The notes under the pieces: generated by a model
The model's database searches: none
What the model was told of the DNA's origin: nothing
What the model saw: the letters and a program-made list of their open reading frames with translations, nothing else
In this document: positions 36,322 to 44,157 of the stretch, piece after piece
Layout: each line of letters opens with the position of its first letter
How positions within the stretch are numbered: the first letter of the stretch is position 1
Program-made: the position numbers and the translations under genes
Source: Mediterraneibacter catenae
GTDB taxonomy: Bacteria; Bacillota; Clostridia; Lachnospirales; Lachnospiraceae
Assembly: GCF_008691045.1 (NCBI RefSeq)
Contig: NZ_VMSO01000008.1
Span: 1 to 64,000, forward strand
Length of the DNA: 64,000 bases
Direction: 5' to 3'

Positions 36322-37870
36322 AGATGAATACTGGGTGCGCAAAGGACTGATCCGCCAGATCCCGTGGGACCGGTACGGTCTTGAACTGGCGGGTGAGTTT
36401 TCCAACAGTTCGCAGGCCGTGGAGTTTATGAAGAACAATAGGGTCGATCTGGTCATCACCGATATGAACATGAAAGACGGGGACGGCCTGAGCCTTCTGG
36501 ATCATATCATCTCGTCCCATGCGGAATGTGAGATCATCGTCATCAGCGGCTATACGGATTTTGCCTATACGAAAAAGGCGATCCAGGCTTCTGTATGCGA
36601 ATACCTCTTAAAGCCTGTGGAAACAGAAGAGATATGCAAGGTCCTGGACAAGATCATCCTCCGCGTCCGGGAGAAAGAGAAGCTCCAGGAGCGCGAGGCG
36701 AAGACGGCCCCTCTCCTTCAGGAGCAGCTCTTAAACACGCTCGTATCCGCAGGCAGTCCGGAAGAGACCAGTCAAAAGATCGTAAATGAATTGTCACAGA
36801 TGGGATTCTCCCTCAGCGACACATGGTTCACAGTGCAGATCTTCGCCCTAAGGAAAGAGTTTACCGGCACGGACGGTATGCTCACTGACAGCGAACTGCA
36901 GCGCTGGTTCAGGAACACCGAGCCTCTGGTCAGCTCTGACAACCGGATCTTCTTCCGCACAAAGCGGAGCAGGGAGCACTTTATCCTTCTGTGGCAGGGC
37001 ACGGACCAGGCGCCGGTCTCCAAAGCTGACTTCATCCTGACTTACAGGAAACTGGCGGAACTGTGCCCCTACCTGCTCAAATCCGGGATCAGCGACAGTG
37101 TCAAGGGCTATTCGGGGATCCCGCTCTCCTACAGACATGCCGCAGCCTGCCTCGACTATGAGCTGGCGGAATTCGGGCTCGCACGCCCTGTATTTTATGA
37201 AGACATCTCACAGCTCTCGCCCGCTCCCGCCGATCCTGTCATTATTGACGAGGCTGTCCTGACAGGGATCATAAAGTCCGGCTCAGTCTATGAATTCAAG
37301 AAATATATGTCCGACCTCTTCCTGCCCTGCTGCCGGAATTCCTACTGTTATCTGCCTTCATACCGCAATACCGCTTCCAAGCTGGCATTGTCGATGGAGA
37401 GGATCGCCGCAGGAAAGAATTTCTCATTTTCCGAGCTGTCCGGTGCGATCCGGTATATCTCCGGCATGATCTCGGCAGAGGAGATCCGCAGTTTCCTGTC
37501 GGTCTGCTTCCAGAAGATAGCCGAGTCATGCAAATATGAGAAAAACGCTTCAGCCAAGGATGTTGTCGCCGAGATCAAGGAATATGTCCGGCTCAATTAC
37601 AGTGAAGAGATCAGCCTGATGGAACTGGCGAGGAAGTATTATATCAACCACATCTACCTGAGCCGCCTGTTCAAAGCCGAGACCGGAGAAAACTTCAGTT
37701 CCTACCTGACACGCATCCGCATGGAAAAAGCCAGAGAGCTTATCCTGAGAGATACTTTTAAAATAAAGGAAGTCGCCGAGATGGTAGGCTTTAAGAATCC
37801 CTATTATTTCACTAAGACATTTAAGAAATACTATGAATCCACGCCTGCCCTGCTTGAAAAGATAAAATAA
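36299..37870 (+). CDS. YesN-type response regulator with AraC DNA-binding domain
   Basis: A 523-residue regulator. The receiver domain (1-120) has phospho-acceptor Asp in DLVITDMNMKDGDGLSLL and Lys in YLLKPVE. A middle region of about 270 residues is of unknown fold, and the AraC domain (about 420-520) has LMELARKYYINHIYLSRLFK and VAEMVGFKNPYYFTKTFKKY. It most likely activates the maltodextrin operon through the tandem repeats at 34342-34384. It is followed after 14 bases by a binding-protein gene. Confidence 0.95.
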   Translation: MIRTILCEDEYWVRKGLIRQIPWDRYGLELAGEFSNSSQAVEFMKNNRVDLVITDMNMKDGDGLSLLDHIISSHAECEIIVISGYTDFAYTKKAIQASVCEYLLKPVETEEICKVLDKIILRVREKEKLQEREAKTAPLLQEQLLNTLVSAGSPEETSQKIVNELSQMGFSLSDTWFTVQIFALRKEFTGTDGMLTDSELQRWFRNTEPLVSSDNRIFFRTKRSREHFILLWQGTDQAPVSKADFILTYRKLAELCPYLLKSGISDSVKGYSGIPLSYRHAAACLDYELAEFGLARPVFYEDISQLSPAPADPVIIDEAVLTGIIKSGSVYEFKKYMSDLFLPCCRNSYCYLPSYRNTASKLALSMERIAAGKNFSFSELSGAIRYISGMISAEEIRSFLSVCFQKIAESCKYEKNASAKDVVAEIKEYVRLNYSEEISLMELARKYYINHIYLSRLFKAETGENFSSYLTRIRMEKARELILRDTFKIKEVAEMVGFKNPYYFTKTFKKYYESTPALLEKIK

Positions 37871-37884
37871 ACGGAGGTCTGACC

Positions 37885-39138
37885 ATGAAGAAAAGATTAT
37901 CCTGTGCCGCGCTATCTGCCGCCGCTGCAGCCGTGATCGTCACCGGCTGTCTGTGGGCTGCCGACGAACCGGAAGCCGACGCTCTCGAAGAAGAGCAGAT
38001 CGTTCTGCATGTGATGCACAATAAACAGGAAGCCCCCGAGACTTATCACAAGCTTGCGGAGGCTTTCCACCAGAAATACCCTGATATCACCGTGGAGTAC
38101 GAAGTCCCCACAGACTTTGACCTGGAGCTCCAGAAACGCATGAACCGTGGCGAGACGCCTGACATCTACACCGCAAGTCCCGTCCAGGCCAACGCCGGGC
38201 TGCTGCTCGACCTCTCCGGCCAGGAATTCCTCGCCCGGATGCGCCCGGTCCACTATGACACAGTAACCCGCCCGGGCGAATATTTCTTCCCGATGGGATA
38301 TTCCGGAGCCGGCATCATCTGCAATGAGACCGTGCTCGCCAGATACGGGCTGGAACTCCCCCGGACACTGCGCGATCTGGAGGATATACACGATACCCTC
38401 TCCCGGAACAATGTCTATACGTTCGCGCTCGGCTTCAAAGATCTGTGGACGGCCCACTACTGTTTCCGCCCCGCCTATTATGCCGTCTATGCCGGCCAGC
38501 CGGACTGGAACAGTCTCCGCTATGAAGACAAGGTCAGCTTCTCTGATACTCCCGGCTGGAAAACAGTGGGCGACGTGGTAAAAGATTATGTATATGCATA
38601 CGGAAATACCGACACGGCATTTGAAAGAGGCTACATGGACGCCTGCAATATGCTTGCCCAGAACCGCGCCGCCCTTCTTGTCCAGGGCTCATGGGCTGCC
38701 GCGATCATCGAGGACTATAATTCTAATACAACCCTGCGCATGGTACCCCTGCCGGTCTCGGACGATCCCGATGAAAACGTGATCAACTTCTACTGTGATT
38801 ATTCACTCTCCGTCAGCGCGGATACAGAACATCCGAAAGAATCCCTTCTCTATCTGGATTTTCTCGCATCCGAGGAAGCCGCAGAGATCTATGTCAAAAA
38901 CACCGGGTCATTCTCGGGCCTGATCGGCGCCCCCATGCCGGACAGCAGCATTGCGCAAGATATCATGGCTTATGTAGACGCCGGAAAATATATCGGCAAT
39001 CCCTCCGACGGCTGGCCGCCCTACTTTTATACAGATGCCGAGAGGATCCTTGCCGAGTATATGTTCGGCGGGAGAGATTACGAAGAAATGACAGAGGCGC
39101 TCGATTCCGCATGGGATATGAGGAGCGGGGATCTATAG
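37885..39138 (+). CDS. Extracellular solute-binding lipoprotein linked to the two-component system
   Basis: A 417-residue family-1 solute-binding protein with lipobox VTGC (residues 19-22). It has EEEQIVLHVMHNKQEAPETYH, the ligand-type core LLVQGSWAAAIIEDYNSNTT and YMFGGRDYEEMTEALDSAWD at the end. It has no permease of its own and is co-transcribed with the kinase and regulator (GGAGG, 14 bases after the regulator stop). A likely role is to present sugar to the sensor kinase or to feed the nearby MalFG pair; the first is my preferred inference. Confidence 0.85.
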   Translation: MKKRLSCAALSAAAAAVIVTGCLWAADEPEADALEEEQIVLHVMHNKQEAPETYHKLAEAFHQKYPDITVEYEVPTDFDLELQKRMNRGETPDIYTASPVQANAGLLLDLSGQEFLARMRPVHYDTVTRPGEYFFPMGYSGAGIICNETVLARYGLELPRTLRDLEDIHDTLSRNNVYTFALGFKDLWTAHYCFRPAYYAVYAGQPDWNSLRYEDKVSFSDTPGWKTVGDVVKDYVYAYGNTDTAFERGYMDACNMLAQNRAALLVQGSWAAAIIEDYNSNTTLRMVPLPVSDDPDENVINFYCDYSLSVSADTEHPKESLLYLDFLASEEAAEIYVKNTGSFSGLIGAPMPDSSIAQDIMAYVDAGKYIGNPSDGWPPYFYTDAERILAEYMFGGRDYEEMTEALDSAWDMRSGDL

Positions 39139-39192
39139 TAGGGTGCTGCCACAAGATCACGCTCCTTGTCAAAAAGAAATATCCTGTATGAT

Positions 39193-40077
39193 TTATCTCA
39201 GATTCTTGATGGTATCCTCATAAGATACAAAATCTTCTGTAAAATAACTGGTGACAGACTGATAATCTTCCTCATAGAAGGAATTATCGCAAAACTCTGT
39301 AATGATGGCAGGTACATCTACTCCTTCTTTCGCGGACGGACATACTGTCATTTGAGCCCGATGCTCCCTGACCTCTTTGACTAAAGAGACAAACTTATCA
39401 TCAAAATCAATAAGAGGAGTAAGTTTATAAATATCATACAAATGACGTGAATATCTCTTTGATTTTCCCTGCATATAGTAATCACAAAGAGCAAATATCT
39501 TATCAATATAAGTTCTTTCCAATGACTGCAGATTCATTGAAAATCTGTCAAGGTAGAATCCTTTTGCCAGATCTGCCCGATTACGCTCTTCCAGATAGTC
39601 TCCAATATAATTATGTATCTCTATTGACTGTGTCGGAAATGCATAGGAACCCAATGCTGTTTCCAGCTTTATATACTGCGGAAGTCTTTCATCTTCCAGT
39701 TCAAATACAGAGGTATACGAAAAGAAATAAGCATTATAATCCCTGTCGCTCTGGATCTCATTCCAGTTTGCGATCGGCATTTCCAGTTCTTCGCTTATTC
39801 CTTTTAAAACAATGTTCTTAAGTTTTTTCCTTCTGCTCTCTCCAATATGTTCTTTAAAAGTGATATCAATATCTTCTGAAAAACGATCGATCACATGATA
39901 CCCTTTGGATAAAGATGTTCCGCCTTTGAATACACACAGTTCAAGCTGCTCTGCCAATAATTTCAGGATCAGTGTAACATAGTAGTCTTTTTCTACCACT
40001 ATAGCAGTTCGTCCCATTTGCTCAGCAGTCTGCTCTATTATATCCTTAAACGTTTCTCTATCCTTATGAAGATACAT
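39193..40077 (-). CDS. abiEii: AbiEii-type nucleotidyltransferase toxin
   Basis: A 294-residue nucleotidyltransferase of the AbiEii/AbiGii family, the toxin of type IV toxin-antitoxin and phage-exclusion systems. The active site is FKGGTSLSKGYHVIDRFSEDIDITF: the GGTSLSKG loop and the two metal-binding acids in SEDIDI. A downstream QSLERTYIDKIFALCDYYM is typical of the family. Related toxins modify tRNA or use GTP to stop growth, aborting phage infection. It overlaps the AbiEi-like gene by 14 bases. Confidence 0.9.
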   Translation of the reverse strand: MYLHKDRETFKDIIEQTAEQMGRTAIVVEKDYYVTLILKLLAEQLELCVFKGGTSLSKGYHVIDRFSEDIDITFKEHIGESRRKKLKNIVLKGISEELEMPIANWNEIQSDRDYNAYFFSYTSVFELEDERLPQYIKLETALGSYAFPTQSIEIHNYIGDYLEERNRADLAKGFYLDRFSMNLQSLERTYIDKIFALCDYYMQGKSKRYSRHLYDIYKLTPLIDFDDKFVSLVKEVREHRAQMTVCPSAKEGVDVPAIITEFCDNSFYEEDYQSVTSYFTEDFVSYEDTIKNLR

Positions 40078-40687
40078 ACTCTACCTCCGTTTCATATATC
40101 GCTTTATATATCTTAATCGGATAATTGGTAATAAACCGGTCGATCTTTTTCTTTGTAATGCTATTTTTTCTGGCAAATTCCGTCAAAATCTTTCCGCATT
40201 TTTCCAGTTCCATCTCTGTACATTTCTCAATGTCTTTCAGACTGTCGAGAAACTGCAGAACCGATACATTTTCTTCTGTCACTTCCACCACTGGTCTTCT
40301 GATAATGTATTGCCTGTTTTTAATCTTCATTTTTCTTACCAATGCCGGAGCAAAATTGCTGCTTATCTCCTGAATAAACGGAACCTGTGTGGATAATCCC
40401 ATACGGTTTGCCAGTGTATAGCCGGAATAGTACCCCACCCGCTTTCCCCTGCGCATGATATACTTATGAACAGCTACTGTATCCGGAGACAAAGACATCC
40501 TCTCGCCAAAAATATCCGTTTTGGGGAAATAGTATACTCCCGGCTCAAATCGGCATATGGCTCCGCTGTCAGTAAGTCTCTTTAAATGATATCTGAGATT
40601 TTCTTCTGTCATCCCCGGGATGTCAATATCTCCGGTAAAAATAGGTTCTCCTGGAATATAATTTTCTTTCAGATAATGATATAACAT
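40064..40687 (-). CDS. AbiEi/DUF6088-type antitoxin and transcriptional repressor
   Basis: I choose ATG 40687 (MLYHYLKENYIPG) because AAAGGG lies 8 bases before it; the frame extends to 40720, but that first ATG would lie at the transcript start. The 207-residue protein has an N-terminal winged helix (about 1-60: TEENLRYHLKRLTDSGAICRF) and the DUF6088 body with RRGKRVGYYSGYTLANRMGLS. AbiEi proteins repress their own operon and counteract AbiEii. The palindrome at 40704-40728 is the likely binding site. Confidence 0.85.
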   Translation of the reverse strand: MLYHYLKENYIPGEPIFTGDIDIPGMTEENLRYHLKRLTDSGAICRFEPGVYYFPKTDIFGERMSLSPDTVAVHKYIMRRGKRVGYYSGYTLANRMGLSTQVPFIQEISSNFAPALVRKMKIKNRQYIIRRPVVEVTEENVSVLQFLDSLKDIEKCTEMELEKCGKILTEFARKNSITKKKIDRFITNYPIKIYKAIYETEVEYVSS

Positions 40688-40703
40688 AATCATTTCCCTT
40701 TCA

Positions 40704-40761
40704 ATAAGTAAACTATTCATTTACTTATCGTTAGTATACTTAAGATTATTTTCTTTGTCAA
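40704..40761 (-). promoter_or_regulatory. Promoter and operator of the abiE operon
   Basis: Minus strand: TTGACA (40756-40761) and TATACT (40733-40738) with 17-base spacing. A perfect 9-bp inverted repeat with a 7-base gap (40704-40712 and 40720-40728) follows at the transcription start. This suits autorepression by the AbiEi-like protein. Confidence 0.85.
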
Positions 40762-40799
40762 TCACATTTGACTATTTCATGCCATTTGAAAACCACCAT

Positions 40800-40935
40800 T
40801 TATTGCACGCTGTTTTCTTCTTCCTGCAGCAGCCAGTCGGTGATATTATAAATCTCTATTCCCTCGCGGCTGTATTGGGGATGCCGCGTACGGGCGATGA
40901 TCTTCTCTATATAGTCACCCGCTTTCAAAACTTAA
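40800..40935 (-). pseudogene. C-terminal remnant of an unidentified gene
   Basis: The minus strand reads LKAGDYIEKIIARTRHPQYS, then REGIEIYNITDWLLQEEENS and a stop at 40800, with good codon structure but no start; an in-frame stop lies just upstream. It looks like the tail of a longer protein left by deletion between the reductase gene and the abiE promoter. I cannot name the family. Confidence 0.6.
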
Positions 40936-40960
40936 AATTTTTTTATTTTTTGAAATCCGA

Positions 40961-42991
40961 TCAGATATTGTTTGCCAACTCATATGCATCATGAATCGCA
41001 TAATAAATATTGGCAACGTGGTTTGAATCTCCTACATTGTATACTTCTGGTACAGATGTGTTTTTAACAAACTCCGGATATATATCATTAACAGGCTCAT
41101 ACCCCACAGCGATCAGAACCGTATCAGCAGGGATTTCTTCCTTACTTCCGTCCTTTACTCCTTCGATCTCTACACTGTTCTCCGTGATCTTTGATGCCTT
41201 TGTATTCATATACATATGTATGTCGTAGTAGTCTGTATATAAATGTGCCATCTCGATATCGCCTATCGGAGTATTCTTTGTTCCGCCCATGATCTGGTCT
41301 GTGAACTCTACAACAGATACCTGTTTCCCGAGTTTAGCCATCCATATTGCCGTTTCCATGCCAATTTGTCCGCCGCCGATAACAGTTACTTTATCTCCAA
41401 GTTTCTCCTGATCATAATATACTTCATGGGCATAGAATACATGATCCTTTTCTGTTCCCGGTATGTGGAACGGTCTTGCCTTTGATCCGGATGCGATAAA
41501 CACAACATCTGCATTCTGGTCTTCCAGCTCTCCTGCCGTCATTTCATGCTTCATGACAACCTGAACTCCGTTGTTGTTCATTTCAGTCTTGAACCACTCG
41601 ACCAGTTCAAGAATATGATGTTTATAAAGCGTAGCTCCTGCGTAGACAAGATTTCCTCCCAGATGATCTGTTTTTTCATATAATATAACCTCATGTCCTC
41701 TGACAACCGAAATAAGAGCCGCCTCCATTCCTGCCGGTCCCCCGCCGACGACGACTACTTTTTTCTTTTTCAGGATCGGGCGCAAAGCATTTCTTCTTTC
41801 CGCATAGCACTGGGGATTTATGGCGCACCACACAGTTGATTTGTTAAATATATTTGTAATACATCCGTAATTGCAGGAGATACAGTGACGGATTCTTTCA
41901 GGCTGGTTCTTTTCCAGTTTTGAGACAAGATAAGGATCTGCCAGCGCCGGTCTGCCAAGTCCGATCATCTGGCATTTTCCGCTTTTTACTGCGTCCAGCG
42001 CCATATCCGGCTCGTCCATACGGCCTGCGACCATAACCGGGACGTCTACAGCCGCCTGCAGTTTTGCCGACATATCCAGGTAGATCCCATCTTTTGTAAA
42101 GATATTGGGATGGCTGAGATAGTGAGCCTCACAGCTTCCTATATCAGAGTCAAATCCGTCATATCCGGCTTCCTGCAGCCAGCGTGCGGCTTTCAGCCCC
42201 TCCTCCAGGTCACGTCCCGCCTCGTGAACTGTATTTTCCTGCTCCGGAAGAATGCCGGTCTTTCCATCTTTCATATAGTGTTTTACGGAATACCGAAGAG
42301 TTACCGGGAAATTTTTCCCGCAGACTTCCTTTATCTTCTGTACGATCTCGCAGGGTACACGGTAGCGGTTTTCAAAGCTGCCGCCGTACTGATCCGTTCT
42401 GTGGTTCCACTGTTCCATGGTAAACTGGTCCAGAAGATAATCTTCATGCAGCGCATGGATCTCCACTCCGTCGAATCCGCATTTCTGCGCGATCTGCGCC
42501 GCTCTTCCAAAAGATCCGATCATATCTTTTACTTCCTGCGTGGTCATCGCACGATGCTTAATTGATGGATCATACATATTATCTGCATCCGAAGGCGCAA
42601 TCTTCTTGTTTACTTTGACCACTTTCGCCGTGCGCCCGAAGCCTGCTGTAAGCTGTAAGAATATTTTTGTTCCATAGGCATGTACACGTTCCGTGAGCTG
42701 AGAACATTTCTGGATAAATATCAGAGGATTCTTTTTAATTACAAGGATAGACGGCGTCTCCGCCTCTTCGATCGCCTCATCAGCAATGCAGTATCCTGTA
42801 ATAATAAGACCGATTCCTCCTTTTGCACGCTCTACATAATAATCGATCCCTTCATCTGTCAGAGCTCCTTCTGCGTCTACATGTCCGAAATTTCCCATTG
42901 GAGACAGGAAAAAACGGTTCTTTACAGTTACTCCGCCGATCTGAAGAGGCTGAAACAGACTTTCATACTTGTTTTCTTTTTTGCTCATCAT
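40961..42991 (-). CDS. NADH:flavin oxidoreductase / enoate reductase-type (Old Yellow Enzyme family)
   Basis: A 676-residue redox enzyme of the 2,4-dienoyl-CoA reductase/enoate reductase class (relatives include clostridial BaiCD/BaiH and FldZ). An N-terminal FMN-binding TIM barrel spans about 1-370 (VKNRFFLSPMGNFGHVDAEG, HALHEDYLLDQF). Then comes an iron-sulfur Cys cluster HCISCNYGC. FAD/NAD(P)-binding domains follow, with VVVVGGGPAGMEAAL and VTVIGGGQIGMETAIW. It reduces activated C=C bonds. GGAGG precedes ATG 42991. Its promoter shares its MerR-type element with the beta-glucoside PTS operon. Confidence 0.93.
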   Translation of the reverse strand: MMSKKENKYESLFQPLQIGGVTVKNRFFLSPMGNFGHVDAEGALTDEGIDYYVERAKGGIGLIITGYCIADEAIEEAETPSILVIKKNPLIFIQKCSQLTERVHAYGTKIFLQLTAGFGRTAKVVKVNKKIAPSDADNMYDPSIKHRAMTTQEVKDMIGSFGRAAQIAQKCGFDGVEIHALHEDYLLDQFTMEQWNHRTDQYGGSFENRYRVPCEIVQKIKEVCGKNFPVTLRYSVKHYMKDGKTGILPEQENTVHEAGRDLEEGLKAARWLQEAGYDGFDSDIGSCEAHYLSHPNIFTKDGIYLDMSAKLQAAVDVPVMVAGRMDEPDMALDAVKSGKCQMIGLGRPALADPYLVSKLEKNQPERIRHCISCNYGCITNIFNKSTVWCAINPQCYAERRNALRPILKKKKVVVVGGGPAGMEAALISVVRGHEVILYEKTDHLGGNLVYAGATLYKHHILELVEWFKTEMNNNGVQVVMKHEMTAGELEDQNADVVFIASGSKARPFHIPGTEKDHVFYAHEVYYDQEKLGDKVTVIGGGQIGMETAIWMAKLGKQVSVVEFTDQIMGGTKNTPIGDIEMAHLYTDYYDIHMYMNTKASKITENSVEIEGVKDGSKEEIPADTVLIAVGYEPVNDIYPEFVKNTSVPEVYNVGDSNHVANIYYAIHDAYELANNI

Positions 42992-43030
42992 ACTTACCTC
43001 CGCATTTTCAGATTTCTTTTGTTTAATGGA

Positions 43031-43061
43031 AATATAAATCCTGTAGTAACTGCAGAGTCAA
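43031..43061 (-). promoter_or_regulatory. MerR-type promoter of the reductase gene
   Basis: Minus strand: TTGACT (43056-43061) and TATATT (43031-43036) are 19 bases apart, the long spacing typical of MerR-activated promoters. The spacer holds the dyad CTGCAGTTACTACAG. The block 43034-43062 is identical over 29 bp to the PTS promoter at 44071-44099. Confidence 0.88.
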
Positions 43062-43075
43062 GCCATATTTGCATA

Positions 43076-43105
43076 AGAAAAAGCGCGTCCTGTTTCAGAA
43101 CACGC
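43076..43105 (-). terminator. Terminator of the MerR gene
   Basis: A 10-bp stem (43083-43092 with 43096-43105, some G-U pairs) followed on the minus strand by TTTTTCTT. It lies between the MerR gene and the reductase promoter, so the two are separate transcription units. Confidence 0.8.
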
Positions 43106-43154
43106 CTTCCGTCATTTATTCCCGCGAGCCGCGGAGTTTTTGACTTCATAGATA

Positions 43155-43982
43155 TCATATAGGTTCAATGGGGATCCATATTTCCATATATCGTACATCT
43201 TCATCATCTTCTCTCACCGATGCGATCTGATTTCCCAAGATATCGCCGGCAAGCCTGTATCCCTGTTTCGCCATAAAATCAAAAGCTCCCGCAAGCATTT
43301 TATGTGAGAAATATTCCTTCTCTTTTGCTTTCAAAATCGTATAAATAGACTGTACAGATTCAATATAATTCATCCGTTCATCGATTCTTAGATTCAGTGC
43401 GTCCGCCCATTTCTTTTTAATTGTAAAACCCCATTCAAACTCTTCTTCCTGCCGGCCGGAATCAAACCATTCTTTTCTGATCCGGTATATATTCTCCACA
43501 AATGTATAATTTGCAAGCAGTTCTTCAAAATATCCTCCGCTCTCATCCGCCCGTGTATACCGGATTTTTTCGCCCTGATACCATCTGTTGATAAAATAGT
43601 ATCCTGCCGGCCTGTTCACGATAGGATATTCCCCTATGATCAATGGGATATTTTTCAGTACATTCCGGTAATTCTGAAGTTTCAGCATTTTAAGCTGGTA
43701 CAGATTCATCTTTTTCTCGGCTTCATCGATTTTTTCCTGAAGCTTATCTGTGAACCCTTTAAGACTTGCCGACTGAATGCTCTCCAGTGATTCATTAAGA
43801 GAAAATTCCAGCTCGCGGTATTTTTTATAGTCCAAAAGACGGTTCATATCCCATATATCATAGTAACGGTAATTGCTGTTTTCGTCTTTTTCCGGGTGGA
43901 TCAGATTCTTTGTTTCATAAAACCGGATCGTCTCCACCGGGATATTCAGGATCTTCGACACTTCTCCTATCTTGTACTTCAA
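43155..43982 (-). CDS. MerR-family transcriptional regulator
   Basis: A 275-residue regulator starting at a TTG codon (GGGGGAG 7 bases before). The MerR DNA-binding head is at residues 1-70 (KYKIGEVSKILNIPVETIRF, then NYRYYDIWDMNRLL), a coiled-coil dimer helix at about 75-120, and a ligand-type C-terminal domain of about 150 residues. That size is seen in BmrR/BltR-type sensors of small organic compounds. It lies between and divergent from the PTS operon. The identical elements at 43034-43062 and 44071-44099 are its probable binding sites. Ligand unknown; a glucoside or released aglycone is an inference. Confidence 0.9.
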   Translation of the reverse strand: MKYKIGEVSKILNIPVETIRFYETKNLIHPEKDENSNYRYYDIWDMNRLLDYKKYRELEFSLNESLESIQSASLKGFTDKLQEKIDEAEKKMNLYQLKMLKLQNYRNVLKNIPLIIGEYPIVNRPAGYYFINRWYQGEKIRYTRADESGGYFEELLANYTFVENIYRIRKEWFDSGRQEEEFEWGFTIKKKWADALNLRIDERMNYIESVQSIYTILKAKEKEYFSHKMLAGAFDFMAKQGYRLAGDILGNQIASVREDDEDVRYMEIWIPIEPI

Positions 43983-44071
43983 AGTCTATCTCCCCCTTTT
44001 TCATCTTACTTCTCAAAACAGGTCTTTTATTTAATATACCGTAAAAGATTTTTCTTTTCCATATTTTTTAC

Positions 44072-44102
44072 TTGACTCTGCAGTTACTACAGGATTTATC
44101 TT
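44072..44102 (+). promoter_or_regulatory. MerR-type promoter of the PTS/6-phospho-beta-glucosidase operon
   Basis: TTGACT (44072-44077) and TATCTT (44097-44102) with a 19-base spacer carrying the same CTGCAGTTACTACAG dyad as the reductase promoter; 29 bp identical. Transcription would begin about 50 bases before the PTS gene. Confidence 0.88.
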
Positions 44103-44157
44103 CATCTTAAATAAAGGAACCGGGCCTTAAAACGTTAAATGAAAGGAATGTGAAACA

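Noticed and set aside
35020-36471. 483-codon minus-strand frame opposite the sensor kinase gene
   Set aside because: The plus strand encodes a complete kinase with all motifs; the opposite frame is a shadow with Arg/His/Asp-rich random composition.
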